Shown: positions 1-7,986, counted from the first letter of the stretch. The stretch: 21,322 bases of DNA from Clostridia bacterium (GCA_017632155.1 JAGBRZ010000216.1:1-21322); one strand, 5' to 3'. Notes: generated by a model not told the origin, from the sequence alone. Program-made: numbers and translations.

Positions 1-1331
1 ATATCGTACATCTGGGATTCAACGGAAGTATCGGAATATCTGAGCTTGAAGGTAGTCTCGAAGACTGCGGGAGAGGTCAGGCGGTAAGCCTCGCTTGCCC
101 AGCATTCAAGAACCGCTGCGGCGCGGTCTATATCTTCGGAAAGGGCGTAAATCGAATAGAAGGATATGGGGTTGCCGACCAAGGTAATATAGTTTTCCTG
201 ATCGTTATTATACTTGGGAACAGGAACAATACCGTGCGTGAAGTCACCTGTAAGGTAGTTTGCAATGTCATGGTGACGAGCCAGGGACATCAGTGCGTTT
301 CCGTTACAGAATACCTTATGATACTTGGTATTATCGACATACACGGTTCCGGTAGTGACCCAGGCACCTATTGAATCGCTAAGATCGATAGCCTTATCGC
401 CGAAGTAGTCATCGGAGATCTTGAAGAGATTTTCGGGATCTTTTTCTGCCTGTCTCAGGCCGGAACCATAGTAAAGAGAGTCAAAATGCCACCAAAGAGT
501 GGACATACCGTAAAAATCGTTTTCATTTGCGGAATTAGAGTTATCAAGATCCTGATACATATCCTTGGTGAGGAGCTGGAAGGTTTCGATGTTCCAGTTG
601 TTATCAAGAACATACTTGGAGGGTTCTGTGAGATCGGGATAATTCTTGAAAAGATTCTTGTTATAGAAAACCGCGTACATCTGATGAATGGAGTTGGTGG
701 AAATATCACCGGAAACGAAATACATCTTATCGCCGATCATTGCCGTTTCGATCATAACTTCGGGCCACCAAGGCTTTTCAAAATCGAAATATTTTGCCTT
801 CATAAGGTCTGCGCAGTAGCCGTACATTGAGGTGAGCGCGATAGTACAGGAGTGAGCGGATATAATATCATATGTTGTGTCGCCGGCTGCATACTGATTG
901 CCGACGTGATTTGCATAATTCGCACCGACGTTGTTGTTGTACTGGCCCTTGATGCCTACCCACTCAAAGGTAATGCCCAATTGGGATTCAACGTTTGCGT
1001 TACGCTGGTAGATAGCGTCGTTAATAATTTCGCCATTAGTGTTTTCAACAAAGAATTCGGGATTCTCAACGTCAGTCCACCAAAGAACAGTGACCTTCTC
1101 GCCGCCGAAATCAAGCTCTTCGGGAAGGGAGCTCTTGAGGAATCCGTTCTCGTCATAGGGGCTCTCGGTTTCCTCAACCACCGCCGAAGTATCGGGAGCG
1201 ACCGTTGCGGCGGGGGCTTTTGTTGTTTCGTCAGAGGATCCCTCTGCGGGATCTGCTGTGTTGCTGCACGAAATGACGGGAAGTGCCATAATCAAGCAGA
1301 GGATGAGTGAAATAATTCTTTTGATTTTCAT
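1..1331 (-). CDS. Extracellular solute-binding lipoprotein, 3' end outside window
   Basis: The frame is open from an ATG at 1331 to the left edge (443 codons, no stop), so the C-terminus is missing. GGAGGC lies just upstream of the ATG. The N-terminus MKIKRIISLILCLIMA continues to a lipobox ending PVISC, then a Ser/Thr/Ala/Pro-rich linker, so the product should be a lipid-anchored surface protein. It shares with the two other binding proteins here a block of KPWWPEV followed by GDKMYFVSGD, and with the 9710-11224 protein the linker end SPYDENG. The usual length is about 500 residues, so little is missing. It starts 34 bp after the uroporphyrinogen-decarboxylase-like gene, so it is probably the last visible gene of the corrinoid operon and may capture the methylated substrate (inference). 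Family assignment is firm; the ligand is unknown. Confidence 0.88.
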   Translation of the reverse strand, partial: MKIKRIISLILCLIMALPVISCSNTADPAEGSSDETTKAPAATVAPDTSAVVEETESPYDENGFLKSSLPEELDFGGEKVTVLWWTDVENPEFFVENTNGEIINDAIYQRNANVESQLGITFEWVGIKGQYNNNVGANYANHVGNQYAAGDTTYDIISAHSCTIALTSMYGYCADLMKAKYFDFEKPWWPEVMIETAMIGDKMYFVSGDISTNSIHQMYAVFYNKNLFKNYPDLTEPSKYVLDNNWNIETFQLLTKDMYQDLDNSNSANENDFYGMSTLWWHFDSLYYGSGLRQAEKDPENLFKISDDYFGDKAIDLSDSIGAWVTTGTVYVDNTKYHKVFCNGNALMSLARHHDIANYLTGDFTHGIVPVPKYNNDQENYITLVGNPISFYSIYALSEDIDRAAAVLECWASEAYRLTSPAVFETTFKLRYSDTSVESQMYD

Positions 1332-1365
1332 AATTGCCTCCATTTTATATTTTTAAATTAAATCC

Positions 1366-2604
1366 TTAAGGTTGCCAATATTCAGATATGGTTTCTTTTG
1401 CGAGTTGAACGTAACGCTTACCGCGATCATAGTCACCAAAAATGGTTCCCACCTCTCTTTGAGCCACCTCAAGCAAGCATCCGCTCGATGCTTTGCTGAT
1501 ATCTCTGAAGCATCTTCGTATCGCATCTTCATCAAGAGGACCGGGCTCTGTTACATATTCAGCCCTGGGTTTACTGTAATATACAACACGGGTACCGCGC
1601 AGATATTCACCGACCTGCTCTTCGTTATTAAAGGGAGAGACCGAAAGCTTACGGAGATTATCCCATTTGGAAAGATAGTCGACCCAAAGGTTGTCCACTC
1701 TTTCACAACAGCCGTAGGAAAGCAATCCAAAACGCTTGACCATACGGTCGAAATAAGGATAAACAAATTCTCCATACATCGCGGGAGACACCGCTGTTGT
1801 TTCCTGTGATTCAAGGAAGCCCCATATCTGCTTTGTGGACGTTATGTCACCTTCGGACGGAAGCTCATCGGTAAACGCGAATGATTCCTGAGCGACACGG
1901 GAAAATCCATTTGTCGGAAGAAGCAGTTTGTTTTCTTCCAGGTAATCGTAGTATCTCTCGTACACCTTCGTTGCCATATCCATCAGCTCATGCAATTTTT
2001 CAGGGCAATCATACATAGACATATAGTATGTTTCCATATTGATCAGCATTACCAAAGGATTGGTGATAGCACCCTTCAAGGATGCCTGCATAATGCGGGA
2101 GGGAAGGATATCCCCGAATATGCTGTCTGCAAAAGCGCACCATTCTTTTGTGCCTTCCATATCAACAGTAAAACCTCCGCCGCGGAAGATATCGAAATCC
2201 TCCTCTATATCGTCGGTCAACGGCTCGATATGAAAACCTATTGAGCCCTCGGCTCTGGTAATATTGGGACGTGCACCAAAGGGCGAGCCTTTGAGAAACA
2301 CATTTACATCAAATCTGTCCGAAACTGGGGTATCATCGTCAAAAAGCTCGCGACCGACCATCGAGGACAGAAGCTGCCGTTCGAGTTTTCGAGCCTCCTT
2401 GCCTTCGCAGCGCATACGGGGATCAATAACCTCGCCCGGGAAATTTGAGAACAACAATCTGACGGTAGGCGTGTCTTTTATGCCTTTCGCCTGTTTTTCC
2501 CACATTTTGAGGATCTCGTCATTGCGGGCGCAGTTAGCAAGCTGAGCCTTCCGCGCGGCAAGGGCACGGAGAATTTCGCGATCCTTTAAAGATACGTTAA
2601 TCAT
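1366..2604 (-). CDS. Uroporphyrinogen decarboxylase-fold protein (methyltransferase-associated)
   Basis: A 412-residue product. The frame stays open up to 2661, but the ATG at 2604 is preferred. It has AAAGGAG upstream at normal spacing and overlaps the previous stop by 8 bp (2597-2604), a typical translational-coupling arrangement. The sequence resembles the divergent URO-D-fold proteins found beside corrinoid proteins in Clostridia, with a YGCCE motif around residues 297-301 where a metal or thiol site of the fold would lie. No signal peptide or membrane segment is visible, so it should be cytoplasmic. With its neighbours it could be the substrate-specific demethylating component that loads the corrinoid protein, but this is inference. 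It is not a heme-pathway HemE: it is longer, and the context is a corrinoid operon. Confidence 0.8.
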   Translation of the reverse strand: MINVSLKDREILRALAARKAQLANCARNDEILKMWEKQAKGIKDTPTVRLLFSNFPGEVIDPRMRCEGKEARKLERQLLSSMVGRELFDDDTPVSDRFDVNVFLKGSPFGARPNITRAEGSIGFHIEPLTDDIEEDFDIFRGGGFTVDMEGTKEWCAFADSIFGDILPSRIMQASLKGAITNPLVMLINMETYYMSMYDCPEKLHELMDMATKVYERYYDYLEENKLLLPTNGFSRVAQESFAFTDELPSEGDITSTKQIWGFLESQETTAVSPAMYGEFVYPYFDRMVKRFGLLSYGCCERVDNLWVDYLSKWDNLRKLSVSPFNNEEQVGEYLRGTRVVYYSKPRAEYVTEPGPLDEDAIRRCFRDISKASSGCLLEVAQREVGTIFGDYDRGKRYVQLAKETISEYWQP

Positions 2605-3634
2605 TGCGGCATTCTCCTTTGTTTCCATAATACTCATCCTGAGCCGCAAAAAACGCATCAATATTTTCCCACGGCGTCATTGGAGGGATGTCGCAACCCG
2701 AGGACAGAACAAAGTTGGGATATTTTGAGCATTTATTCAACAATGCCAAGGTTTCCTCTCTTACTCTGTCGGGTGTTCCCATTCGAAGTACGCTGGCGGG
2801 ATCAATATTTCCCATTATGACGGTGTCGGACGGCACTTTTCCAATAATATCTTTTTCAAGGTCCACCGCATTTCCGAAATGGTAAGCCGCGCACCCCGTT
2901 GTAAGGATCGAATCGAGCATAAGCGGAACGTTATTTCCGCAATTGTGATAAATCACAATGAACTCATCGCTCTGCACCGCATCTGCTATTTTTTTAACGT
3001 AGGGCGAGGCAAACTCCTTTTCAAGCGTGGGAGAAAGAAGTCCCGCAACCGGCTCCGCCATTACTATACCGTTTGCTCCGGCAGCTTTATACGCCCTTGC
3101 ATATCTGATCAAGAATTCCGTGACCTTTTCAAGCACGGTATGTACCATGTCGGGGTCATCATAGCAATCCATCATTATCTCGGAAACGTCAAGCAGTCTT
3201 GCGGCAAGAGAGAATGGACCGATCATACCCGCGAGCACGGGGCGATCCGTTATCTCTTTGCAAGCTTTTTCTATTGCATCAATATACAGCTGAGTCCTTC
3301 CGCTTCCCGCCTCGGGTATTTCGAGGGCTTCAGCCTCATCCATATCGTTAATTATTCGCCCCTTGACCGTGGGAACCTCGTCGTCTGATACTATTACTTT
3401 GGCGCCGAAGCATTCGGCTTCGACCGACAGATCCATAAAGCTTACGGACGCCGCGGAATCACTTCTGTCCGCAACCGCCTTCATTCCCTTCGCTTGAAGC
3501 GCGCTGTCCGAAATTAGTTCGCGAACCGTGACACCCAGAAGGCTTACACACGGAAAGGACAGAATGGGCATTGATTTTTTGCCTTCCGTACCTTTAAGCG
3601 AATCTATCCATTGTTTCATATTGCAGTTTAACAT
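2597..3634 (-). CDS. MtbA/MtaA-like corrinoid methyltransferase (URO-D family)
   Basis: A 345-residue cytoplasmic protein with the URO-D/methylcobamide methyltransferase fold. The zinc motif of the MtaA/MtbA family is visible: H230 and C232 in IYHNCGNN and C314 in SSGCDIPP. The segment GPFSLAARLL near 139-148 is also family-typical. Known relatives transfer a methyl group between a corrinoid protein and a thiol acceptor. Here the acceptor is unknown, since coenzyme M is not expected in a Clostridium; tetrahydrofolate is possible. It follows the AraC-corrinoid gene by 20 bp and overlaps the next gene, so the three are co-transcribed. The start at 3634 has only a weak AGAGAG upstream; the next ATG, at 3619, is an alternative. 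Confidence 0.85.
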   Translation of the reverse strand: MLNCNMKQWIDSLKGTEGKKSMPILSFPCVSLLGVTVRELISDSALQAKGMKAVADRSDSAASVSFMDLSVEAECFGAKVIVSDDEVPTVKGRIINDMDEAEALEIPEAGSGRTQLYIDAIEKACKEITDRPVLAGMIGPFSLAARLLDVSEIMMDCYDDPDMVHTVLEKVTEFLIRYARAYKAAGANGIVMAEPVAGLLSPTLEKEFASPYVKKIADAVQSDEFIVIYHNCGNNVPLMLDSILTTGCAAYHFGNAVDLEKDIIGKVPSDTVIMGNIDPASVLRMGTPDRVREETLALLNKCSKYPNFVLSSGCDIPPMTPWENIDAFFAAQDEYYGNKGECRND

Positions 3635-3654
3635 AAATAAATCTCTCTTACTTT

Positions 3655-5214
3655 TTATTGAGCCTTACAAAACTCTACGGCAGCATCAGCTGCGCTTGCT
3701 GCGTCGACCGTATAGCAATCCGCGCCTATCTTGTTGCAATATTCCTGCGAAACGGGCGCACCGCCCACCATAATCTTCACCTTATCACGGATACCCTTCG
3801 CTTCAGCCAATTTCACTACTTCAGCCATAACCGGCATAGTGGTGGTGAGGAGCGCCGAGCAACAAATAACACGGCAGTCTTGTTCAATAGCGGTTTGAAT
3901 AAAAGTTTCTGCGGCTACGTCTGTTCCAAGATCGATCACCTCAAGTCCCTTGCCTTCAAGCATCATTTTCACAAGATTCTTTCCTATATCGTGAAGATCT
4001 CCCTGAACCGTACCAATGCAAACCTTGCCGGCCGCCTTTATTCCCGCGTCAGCCAGATAAGGCTTCAGAATTTGAGCGCCCATATTCATCGCTCTTGCCG
4101 CAACAAGAACTTCGGGAACAAAAACTTCATTATTTTTGAACTTTTCACCGATAATGCTCATACCGCTGAGCAAACCTTCGCTGAGAATATCGTTAGGCTT
4201 TACTCCCTCATCAAGTGCCTGCTGCACAAGCTGCTTTACTATTTTAGATTTACCCTTTTGAAGATTTTCAGAAATATCATTCAAAATCCCCATTATTTTT
4301 TCCCCTTTTAGTAATTTAATATATTCATCCACATAAGTTTCAGAGTTAAGAGTTGATTGTCTGTATTCATTCGGAGTCATATTCATCTTTGCTTCGAAAT
4401 TCTTGTAAAAAGACGGAATATTGATAAATCCGCATTTTCTTGCGATGTCATTTATATTGGAATCGCTTTTCTCTAAAAGCTGACAAACGTTGTTCAACCT
4501 TATATCACGCAAATAATCCGAAAAAAATTTGCCGGTAATTTTAGAAAATATTCGCCCCAAATGAGATTTGCTGACATAAAGCCTTTCGGCAATCTTTTCT
4601 TTGGTAAGTGACGGATCGTAATATTCCTCGCGGATTATTTTAATTGCGCTGGATACAATATTCCATTCCTCGTATGACGCGAAAGACAGATTTTTTACAG
4701 AAGAATTTATATATCTTGATATAGTTATTAAAAAATAAGAAAGCACGCCTCTTATGGCTTCCTTGTATTCCTCTTTTTGCATTTCGATCTCGGATTCGAT
4801 AATATTCCACAGACTAGCAATATCATCAAATACGGTGGCATTCAAAACGGCATATCCTAAAGTTGAGTTTTCACGAAATATACCGTAACAATAGCGGTGG
4901 CTTGAATGATTGGCACACTCTCCACTGAACCAATCATTCATATTCCAAAAAAGCCGCCTTATCGCAAAATCGTCATTCTCTTTTTCAATAAAATAGCCAT
5001 GAGGAATTTGCGGAGGGATTACAAATATATCCCCCTGTTTGCTTGGAATGTCCTTGTCAAGAACGCGATGGATTCCCGAACCCGAGACAACCAAGGCTAT
5101 CTCAAACATATCATTAGATTCAAGTCTCAAAAATGCTCGTTTTTCACTGAATATCTTTTCACATGAAAGAGTGTTTAAAATTATTCCTATTTCGTTATTA
5201 TCAACTTTGACCAT
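3655..5214 (-). CDS. AraC-family regulator fused to corrinoid (B12)-binding methyltransferase protein
   Basis: One uninterrupted 519-residue frame holds two normally separate proteins. Residues about 1-150 look like an AraC cupin-type sensor (GDIFVIPPQIPHGYF at 61-75). Residues about 185-287 carry the double helix-turn-helix, ending in the classic FYKNFEAKMNMTPNEYR. After a short linker, residue 308 begins a complete MtbC/MtaC-like corrinoid protein: a helical cap (about 310-390), then a Rossmann B12 domain with GDLHDIGKN, in which H408 is the expected lower axial cobalt ligand. AAAGGGGA precedes ATG 308, so a free 212-residue corrinoid protein may also be made. The full-length start at 5214 has AAGGGA upstream. 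It is the first gene of the operon. No cobalamin riboswitch was recognised in the roughly 80-nt leader. Confidence 0.9.
   Translation of the reverse strand: MVKVDNNEIGIILNTLSCEKIFSEKRAFLRLESNDMFEIALVVSGSGIHRVLDKDIPSKQGDIFVIPPQIPHGYFIEKENDDFAIRRLFWNMNDWFSGECANHSSHRYCYGIFRENSTLGYAVLNATVFDDIASLWNIIESEIEMQKEEYKEAIRGVLSYFLITISRYINSSVKNLSFASYEEWNIVSSAIKIIREEYYDPSLTKEKIAERLYVSKSHLGRIFSKITGKFFSDYLRDIRLNNVCQLLEKSDSNINDIARKCGFINIPSFYKNFEAKMNMTPNEYRQSTLNSETYVDEYIKLLKGEKIMGILNDISENLQKGKSKIVKQLVQQALDEGVKPNDILSEGLLSGMSIIGEKFKNNEVFVPEVLVAARAMNMGAQILKPYLADAGIKAAGKVCIGTVQGDLHDIGKNLVKMMLEGKGLEVIDLGTDVAAETFIQTAIEQDCRVICCSALLTTTMPVMAEVVKLAEAKGIRDKVKIMVGGAPVSQEYCNKIGADCYTVDAASAADAAVEFCKAQ
4291..4310 (-). promoter_or_regulatory. 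Internal ribosome site and start codon for a free corrinoid protein
   Basis: Inside the fused gene the minus strand reads TAAAAGGGGAAAAAATAATG. A Shine-Dalgarno-like AAAGGGG stands 8 nt before an in-frame ATG (first base 4293). The peptide that follows, MGILNDISENLQKGKSK, is the usual N-terminus of stand-alone corrinoid proteins. This supports a second product of 212 residues (3655-4293), or records where two genes were joined by loss of the upstream stop codon. Confidence 0.6.
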
Positions 5215-5303
5215 CGTTCCATTCCCTTTAGAACATAAAATAATATACTTAGATCATTTTAACCAAGATATAATTTAACGGTTTCATATATTATTACAAT
5301 TAT

Positions 5304-5332
5304 ATTATATCATAAGTAACAAGCCGTGTAAA
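5304..5332 (-). promoter_or_regulatory. Sigma-A-type promoter of the corrinoid operon
   Basis: The minus strand shows TTTACA (5327-5332), a 17-bp spacer and TATAAT (5304-5309), about 90 bp upstream of the AraC-corrinoid start codon. The match to the vegetative consensus is good; the start of transcription is inferred near 5297. Confidence 0.65.
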
Positions 5333-5404
5333 GTTCATTTGTGCCCTTTTTTGATACTTGATAAAGCACCAAAACATATAAAAACAGTATAGTAAACCAC
5401 GAAA

Positions 5405-5444
5405 AAGAAGAGCGAGTCTTTCGATCGCTCTTCTTGTGTTTTTT
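5405..5444. terminator. Bidirectional hairpin terminator (repeat copy 1)
   Basis: An 11-bp perfect stem, AAGAAGAGCGA (5405-5415) with TCGCTCTTCTT (5425-5435), is followed by a T run at 5439-5444 on the plus strand and by TTTTTC on the minus strand. On the minus strand it can end transcripts of the LamG-like gene before they enter the corrinoid operon. Confidence 0.7.
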
Positions 5445-5521
5445 GCATTAAAGCTTTGTTTTGCAAGGCTTTAGGCTTATTTGAAATTCTCTTAAGGATT
5501 TGCCGTGTCAAGCTTCGTTGC
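5405..5521 (-). repeat. Rubrerythrin 3'-end repeat, copy 1 (degenerate)
   Basis: Read on the minus strand, right to left, this contains ACGAAGCTTGACACGGCAAA. It aligns with the DEARHGK codons of copy 4 with two substitutions, one creating TGA. About a dozen bases are then missing, followed by CTTAAGAGAATTTCAAATAA, equivalent to the LKRYFK-stop codons with one base lost. Next come the shared GCAAAACAAAGC segment and a hairpin terminator. It is clearly the same unit as copies 2-4 but decayed, and it has no TTCC arm motifs. It is probably the oldest copy. Confidence 0.65.
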
Positions 5522-5577
5522 GTGGGGGGCAGATATGCCCCAATTGGGCTCACACAGCAGGTGTTTGTGACCTAAGA

Positions 5578-6588
5578 TCAGTCTCTCTTCTTAACGATAA
5601 GAGCTGTTCCGAGAATTGCAATGATAGCAACGGGAGCTGCAACGAATCCGCCACATCCCTTATTTTCTTCTACCTTTTCGGTAGTGGGCGCTGCGGTGGT
5701 CGCGGGAGCGGGGGCAGTCTCGGGAGCCGCGGTGGTCTCGGGAGCTGCGGTAGTCTCGGGAGCTGCGGTGGTTTCGGGAGCCGCGGTGGTCTCGGGAGCT
5801 GCAGTGGTCTCGGGAGCAAGGGTAGTCTCGGGAAGTGTGGTCTCAGGAGCCAATCTACCGATATTGTACTTAATAGCGTCAGCTTCAGCGTTTATAGCGA
5901 TCTCATAATCTGCGAGCTCACGATCATAGAAACGAATGCTGTGAATGTCGCCGGTCCAGTAACGCTTCATATCAATGTGACCCAGAGAAAGGGTATCAGC
6001 TTCCATTGCCTTGCCGTTCTGAGGCATTTCGCCCATAAGAACACCGTCAACATAGATACGAACCATACCGCCAAGGGTATAAGTAACGGAAACGGTGGAC
6101 TGGTTCATCAGGTTGTTACCGTCAGGAATAACAACACGCTCAGCCTTTGCGTCGTTGCCCTTGAACTCGATGCTGTCGTTTGCGGTACGACGGAAGATCG
6201 AGAAGTGGTCGTTGTCGGAGTAGATGAATGTGTCATAGGAAGAGCCGAGGAGCTGGATCTGACCGAGGGTAAGCTCAACGGTCCAAGCTGTGCCGTTGAT
6301 AACTTCAAGAGCCTTGTCAGGGAAGGAGAAAAGAGCGCCGTCAACGTGGAGAGCGTTATCTGTCCACTTGATGTAATCATCAATTTCAATGGTGAAATCG
6401 TGATTGTTGCCGGAAACGTCTTTCCAAACAGTAGTCTTATTATCCTGACCGGCACCGGTATTGTTTGCACCGTCATAGTGAATAACGAGGCCGCCGGCGA
6501 CGACAGAAGGAGCAGATGCGTTCATGGGGGTTACGAAGAGTGCTGCGAGAGTCAGCAGCGAGAGTATGATTGCAAGAATTCTTTTCAT
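5578..6588 (-). CDS. Secreted LamG/ConA-like lectin-domain surface protein with C-terminal anchor
   Basis: A 336-residue product from the ATG at 6588, preceded by AAAGGTGGT at good spacing; the frame extends 9 codons further up without a ribosome site. It has a signal peptide (MKRILAIILSLLTLAALF), then a beta-sandwich of the LamG/concanavalin type at about residues 32-233, recognised by VIHYDGANNTG, WKDVSGNNHDF, VRIYVDGVLMGEM and SIRFYDRELADYEI. A low-complexity PETTA linker (about 247-303) follows, then GCGG at 311-314 with a hydrophobic segment and the tail KKRD. It probably displays a carbohydrate-binding domain on the cell surface. No catalytic domain is visible. It is monocistronic, with a TTGACA promoter upstream and a terminator downstream. 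Confidence 0.82.
   Translation of the reverse strand: MKRILAIILSLLTLAALFVTPMNASAPSVVAGGLVIHYDGANNTGAGQDNKTTVWKDVSGNNHDFTIEIDDYIKWTDNALHVDGALFSFPDKALEVINGTAWTVELTLGQIQLLGSSYDTFIYSDNDHFSIFRRTANDSIEFKGNDAKAERVVIPDGNNLMNQSTVSVTYTLGGMVRIYVDGVLMGEMPQNGKAMEADTLSLGHIDMKRYWTGDIHSIRFYDRELADYEIAINAEADAIKYNIGRLAPETTLPETTLAPETTAAPETTAAPETTAAPETTAAPETTAAPETAPAPATTAAPTTEKVEENKGCGGFVAAPVAIIAILGTALIVKKRD
5703..5828 (-). repeat. 18-bp tandem repeat encoding the PETTAA linker
   Basis: Seven consecutive 18-bp units of the form CGGGAGCNGCGGTGGTCT, starting at 5703, 5721, 5739, 5757, 5775, 5793 and 5811, plus a shortened eighth at 5829. They encode the hexapeptide linker of the LamG-like protein. Units differ mostly at silent positions, so length variation between strains is plausible. 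Confidence 0.85.
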
Positions 6589-6619
6589 GGTTTTTACCAC
6601 CTTTCTGAAATGCACTATT

Positions 6620-6648
6620 AATATACCACAAATTCAAGATTTTGTCAA
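6620..6648 (-). promoter_or_regulatory. Promoter of the LamG-like gene
   Basis: The minus strand shows TTGACA (6643-6648), a 17-bp spacer and TATATT (6620-6625), giving a leader of about 25 nt to the ATG at 6588. The match to the vegetative consensus is near perfect, so strong expression is expected. Confidence 0.75.
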
Positions 6649-6786
6649 GATGAAATGTTCATTATTTCGGCATATTTCATAAATAATCCGATAAAACTTG
6701 TTCAAAAACAAAGTACAAATACTGAAACAGACATTTCGGGTGAGTTCTGCGGCTATATCAAAAGGCGGCAAAATTTCTTAAAAATA

Positions 6787-6815
6787 TTGACAACAATCGA
6801 ATTGTATATTATAAT
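6787..6815 (+). promoter_or_regulatory. Promoter of the aldo/keto reductase gene
   Basis: A perfect TTGACA (6787-6792), a 17-bp spacer and a perfect TATAAT (6810-6815), about 40 bp upstream of the chosen ATG. Confidence 0.8.
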
Positions 6816-6857
6816 ATATTTATTGAAACATTTTAATATATAAAGATGAGGTACACT

Positions 6858-7961
6858 ATGTTTGACAATGTAAAACGCAATTTCGGATTTGGCTGTATGC
6901 GTTTGCCGATGATAGACGGTGAGGTGGATATAGCAGAATGCAATCGAATGGTAGACTCTTTTATTGCAAACGGATTTAATTATTTTGACACCGCACACGG
7001 CTATATCGACGGCAAAAGCGAAAAGGCAGTCAAGACCTGTCTGACCTCCCGTTACGAGAGAGATAACTATATCCTTGCCAACAAGCTTTCCGATTGGTTT
7101 TTCCAAAGCGAGGAGGAGATCCTTCCCTTATTTGAATCCCAGCTTGAGATCTGTGGGGTTGAATATTTCGACTTTTATCTCTTCCACGCGCTCAACCGTA
7201 ACTCTTATAAAAAGCACAAGGAGTGCAACAGCTTCAAGATCGTTGACGGGCTCAAAAAGGACGGAAAAGTAAAGCATATCGCAATGTCCTTCCACGATAC
7301 TGCAGACATTCTCGATATGATACTTACCGAGCAGCCGCAGATCGAGGCGGTTCAGCTGCAGATCAACTATCTCGATTATGACGATCCCACCGTGCAGAGC
7401 AAGAAGTGCTATGACGTTGCCGTCAAGCACGGCAAAAAGGTCATCGTAATGGAGCCCGTTAAGGGCGGCGCGCTTGTAAATCTCCCCGATGCCGCCGTGG
7501 CAGAATTCAAAAAGCTTGGCAATGCGACACCCGTGTCCTATGCTCTCCGCTATGCCGCAAGCTTCCCCGAGGTGTTTATGGTGCTTTCGGGCATGGGAAA
7601 TATGGAGATGATGGAATCGAATATCCGCACGATGCATCCCTTCGTTCCGCTGAACGAGGAGGAGCTTGCGGCGACCGACAAGGCAAGGGAGATCATTCGT
7701 CAGTACAATCAGATCCCCTGCACCAAATGCAGATATTGCGCAGAGGTTTGCCCCAAAAACGTTCCAATCGCAGATCTGTTTGCCGTGTATAACGAATACG
7801 CTCTGGCAAAGGTAACGAAAAAGGAAACAAAGGCGGGACTTAATTCCTTCGAAGTCAAGGCGGGCGACTGCATCGAATGCGGAAAATGCGAAAAGATCTG
7901 CCCCCAGAACATCGAGATCCGCGAAAAACTGAAAAAGCTCAAAAAGCTATCCGGAGCTTAA
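6858..7961 (+). CDS. Aldo/keto reductase with C-terminal 2[4Fe-4S] ferredoxin domain
   Basis: A 367-residue cytoplasmic oxidoreductase. The ATG at 6858 has GAGG seven bases upstream; the ATG at 6846 has no ribosome site. The aldo/keto reductase barrel occupies about residues 5-275 and shows the catalytic set D44 and Y49 (NYFDTAHGYIDGKSE), K76 (ANKLSDW) and H110 (YLFHAL). The C-terminus has two ferredoxin clusters: CTKCRYCAEVCP (C288, C291, C294, C298) and CIECGKCEKICP (C338, C341, C344, C348). This architecture is common in Clostridia and implies electron exchange with ferredoxin-linked partners; the substrate cannot be told. It is monocistronic, with its own promoter and terminator. Confidence 0.93.
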   Translation: MFDNVKRNFGFGCMRLPMIDGEVDIAECNRMVDSFIANGFNYFDTAHGYIDGKSEKAVKTCLTSRYERDNYILANKLSDWFFQSEEEILPLFESQLEICGVEYFDFYLFHALNRNSYKKHKECNSFKIVDGLKKDGKVKHIAMSFHDTADILDMILTEQPQIEAVQLQINYLDYDDPTVQSKKCYDVAVKHGKKVIVMEPVKGGALVNLPDAAVAEFKKLGNATPVSYALRYAASFPEVFMVLSGMGNMEMMESNIRTMHPFVPLNEEELAATDKAREIIRQYNQIPCTKCRYCAEVCPKNVPIADLFAVYNEYALAKVTKKETKAGLNSFEVKAGDCIECGKCEKICPQNIEIREKLKKLKKLSGA

Positions 7962-7986
7962 TATCACTTAATATCATATATAAACT

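Larger units (their letters stand above)
5215..5577. other. Intergenic region with operon promoter and degenerate repeat copy
   Basis: This stretch holds the promoter and roughly 80-nt leader of the corrinoid operon (leftward), an AT-rich spacer, and the first copy of the rubrerythrin-3'-end repeat with its hairpin. At 5525-5540 there is a small perfect stem, GGGGCA-GATA-TGCCCC, of unknown role. A short frame at 5335-5553 on the minus strand runs through the repeat and is not taken as a gene. Confidence 0.6.

Noticed and set aside
1366..2604. Annotating the URO-D-fold genes as heme-biosynthesis hemE
   Set aside because: Zinc-type HxC...C motif in one, divergent YGCCE in the other, and an operon with a corrinoid protein all point to methyl transfer rather than porphyrin decarboxylation.
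5215..5297. Cobalamin riboswitch in the leader of the corrinoid operon
   Set aside because: The inferred leader is only about 80 nt and AT-rich, with no B12-box-like sequence that I can recognise; it is too short for the known classes.
5335..5553. 72-codon minus-strand frame between the corrinoid operon and the LamG-like gene
   Set aside because: It runs through the hairpin terminator and the decayed rubrerythrin-end repeat in the wrong frame, with no ribosome site.
5703..5828. CRISPR-like array from regular repeats
   Set aside because: The units are 18 bp, contiguous with no spacers and in frame inside a coding sequence, so they encode a PETTAA linker.
5500..6621. 373-codon plus-strand frame rich in Gly/Ser/Cys opposite the LamG-like gene
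   Set aside because: It is the antisense shadow of the PETTAA repeats and lectin domain; the minus strand has the signal peptide, ribosome site and promoter.
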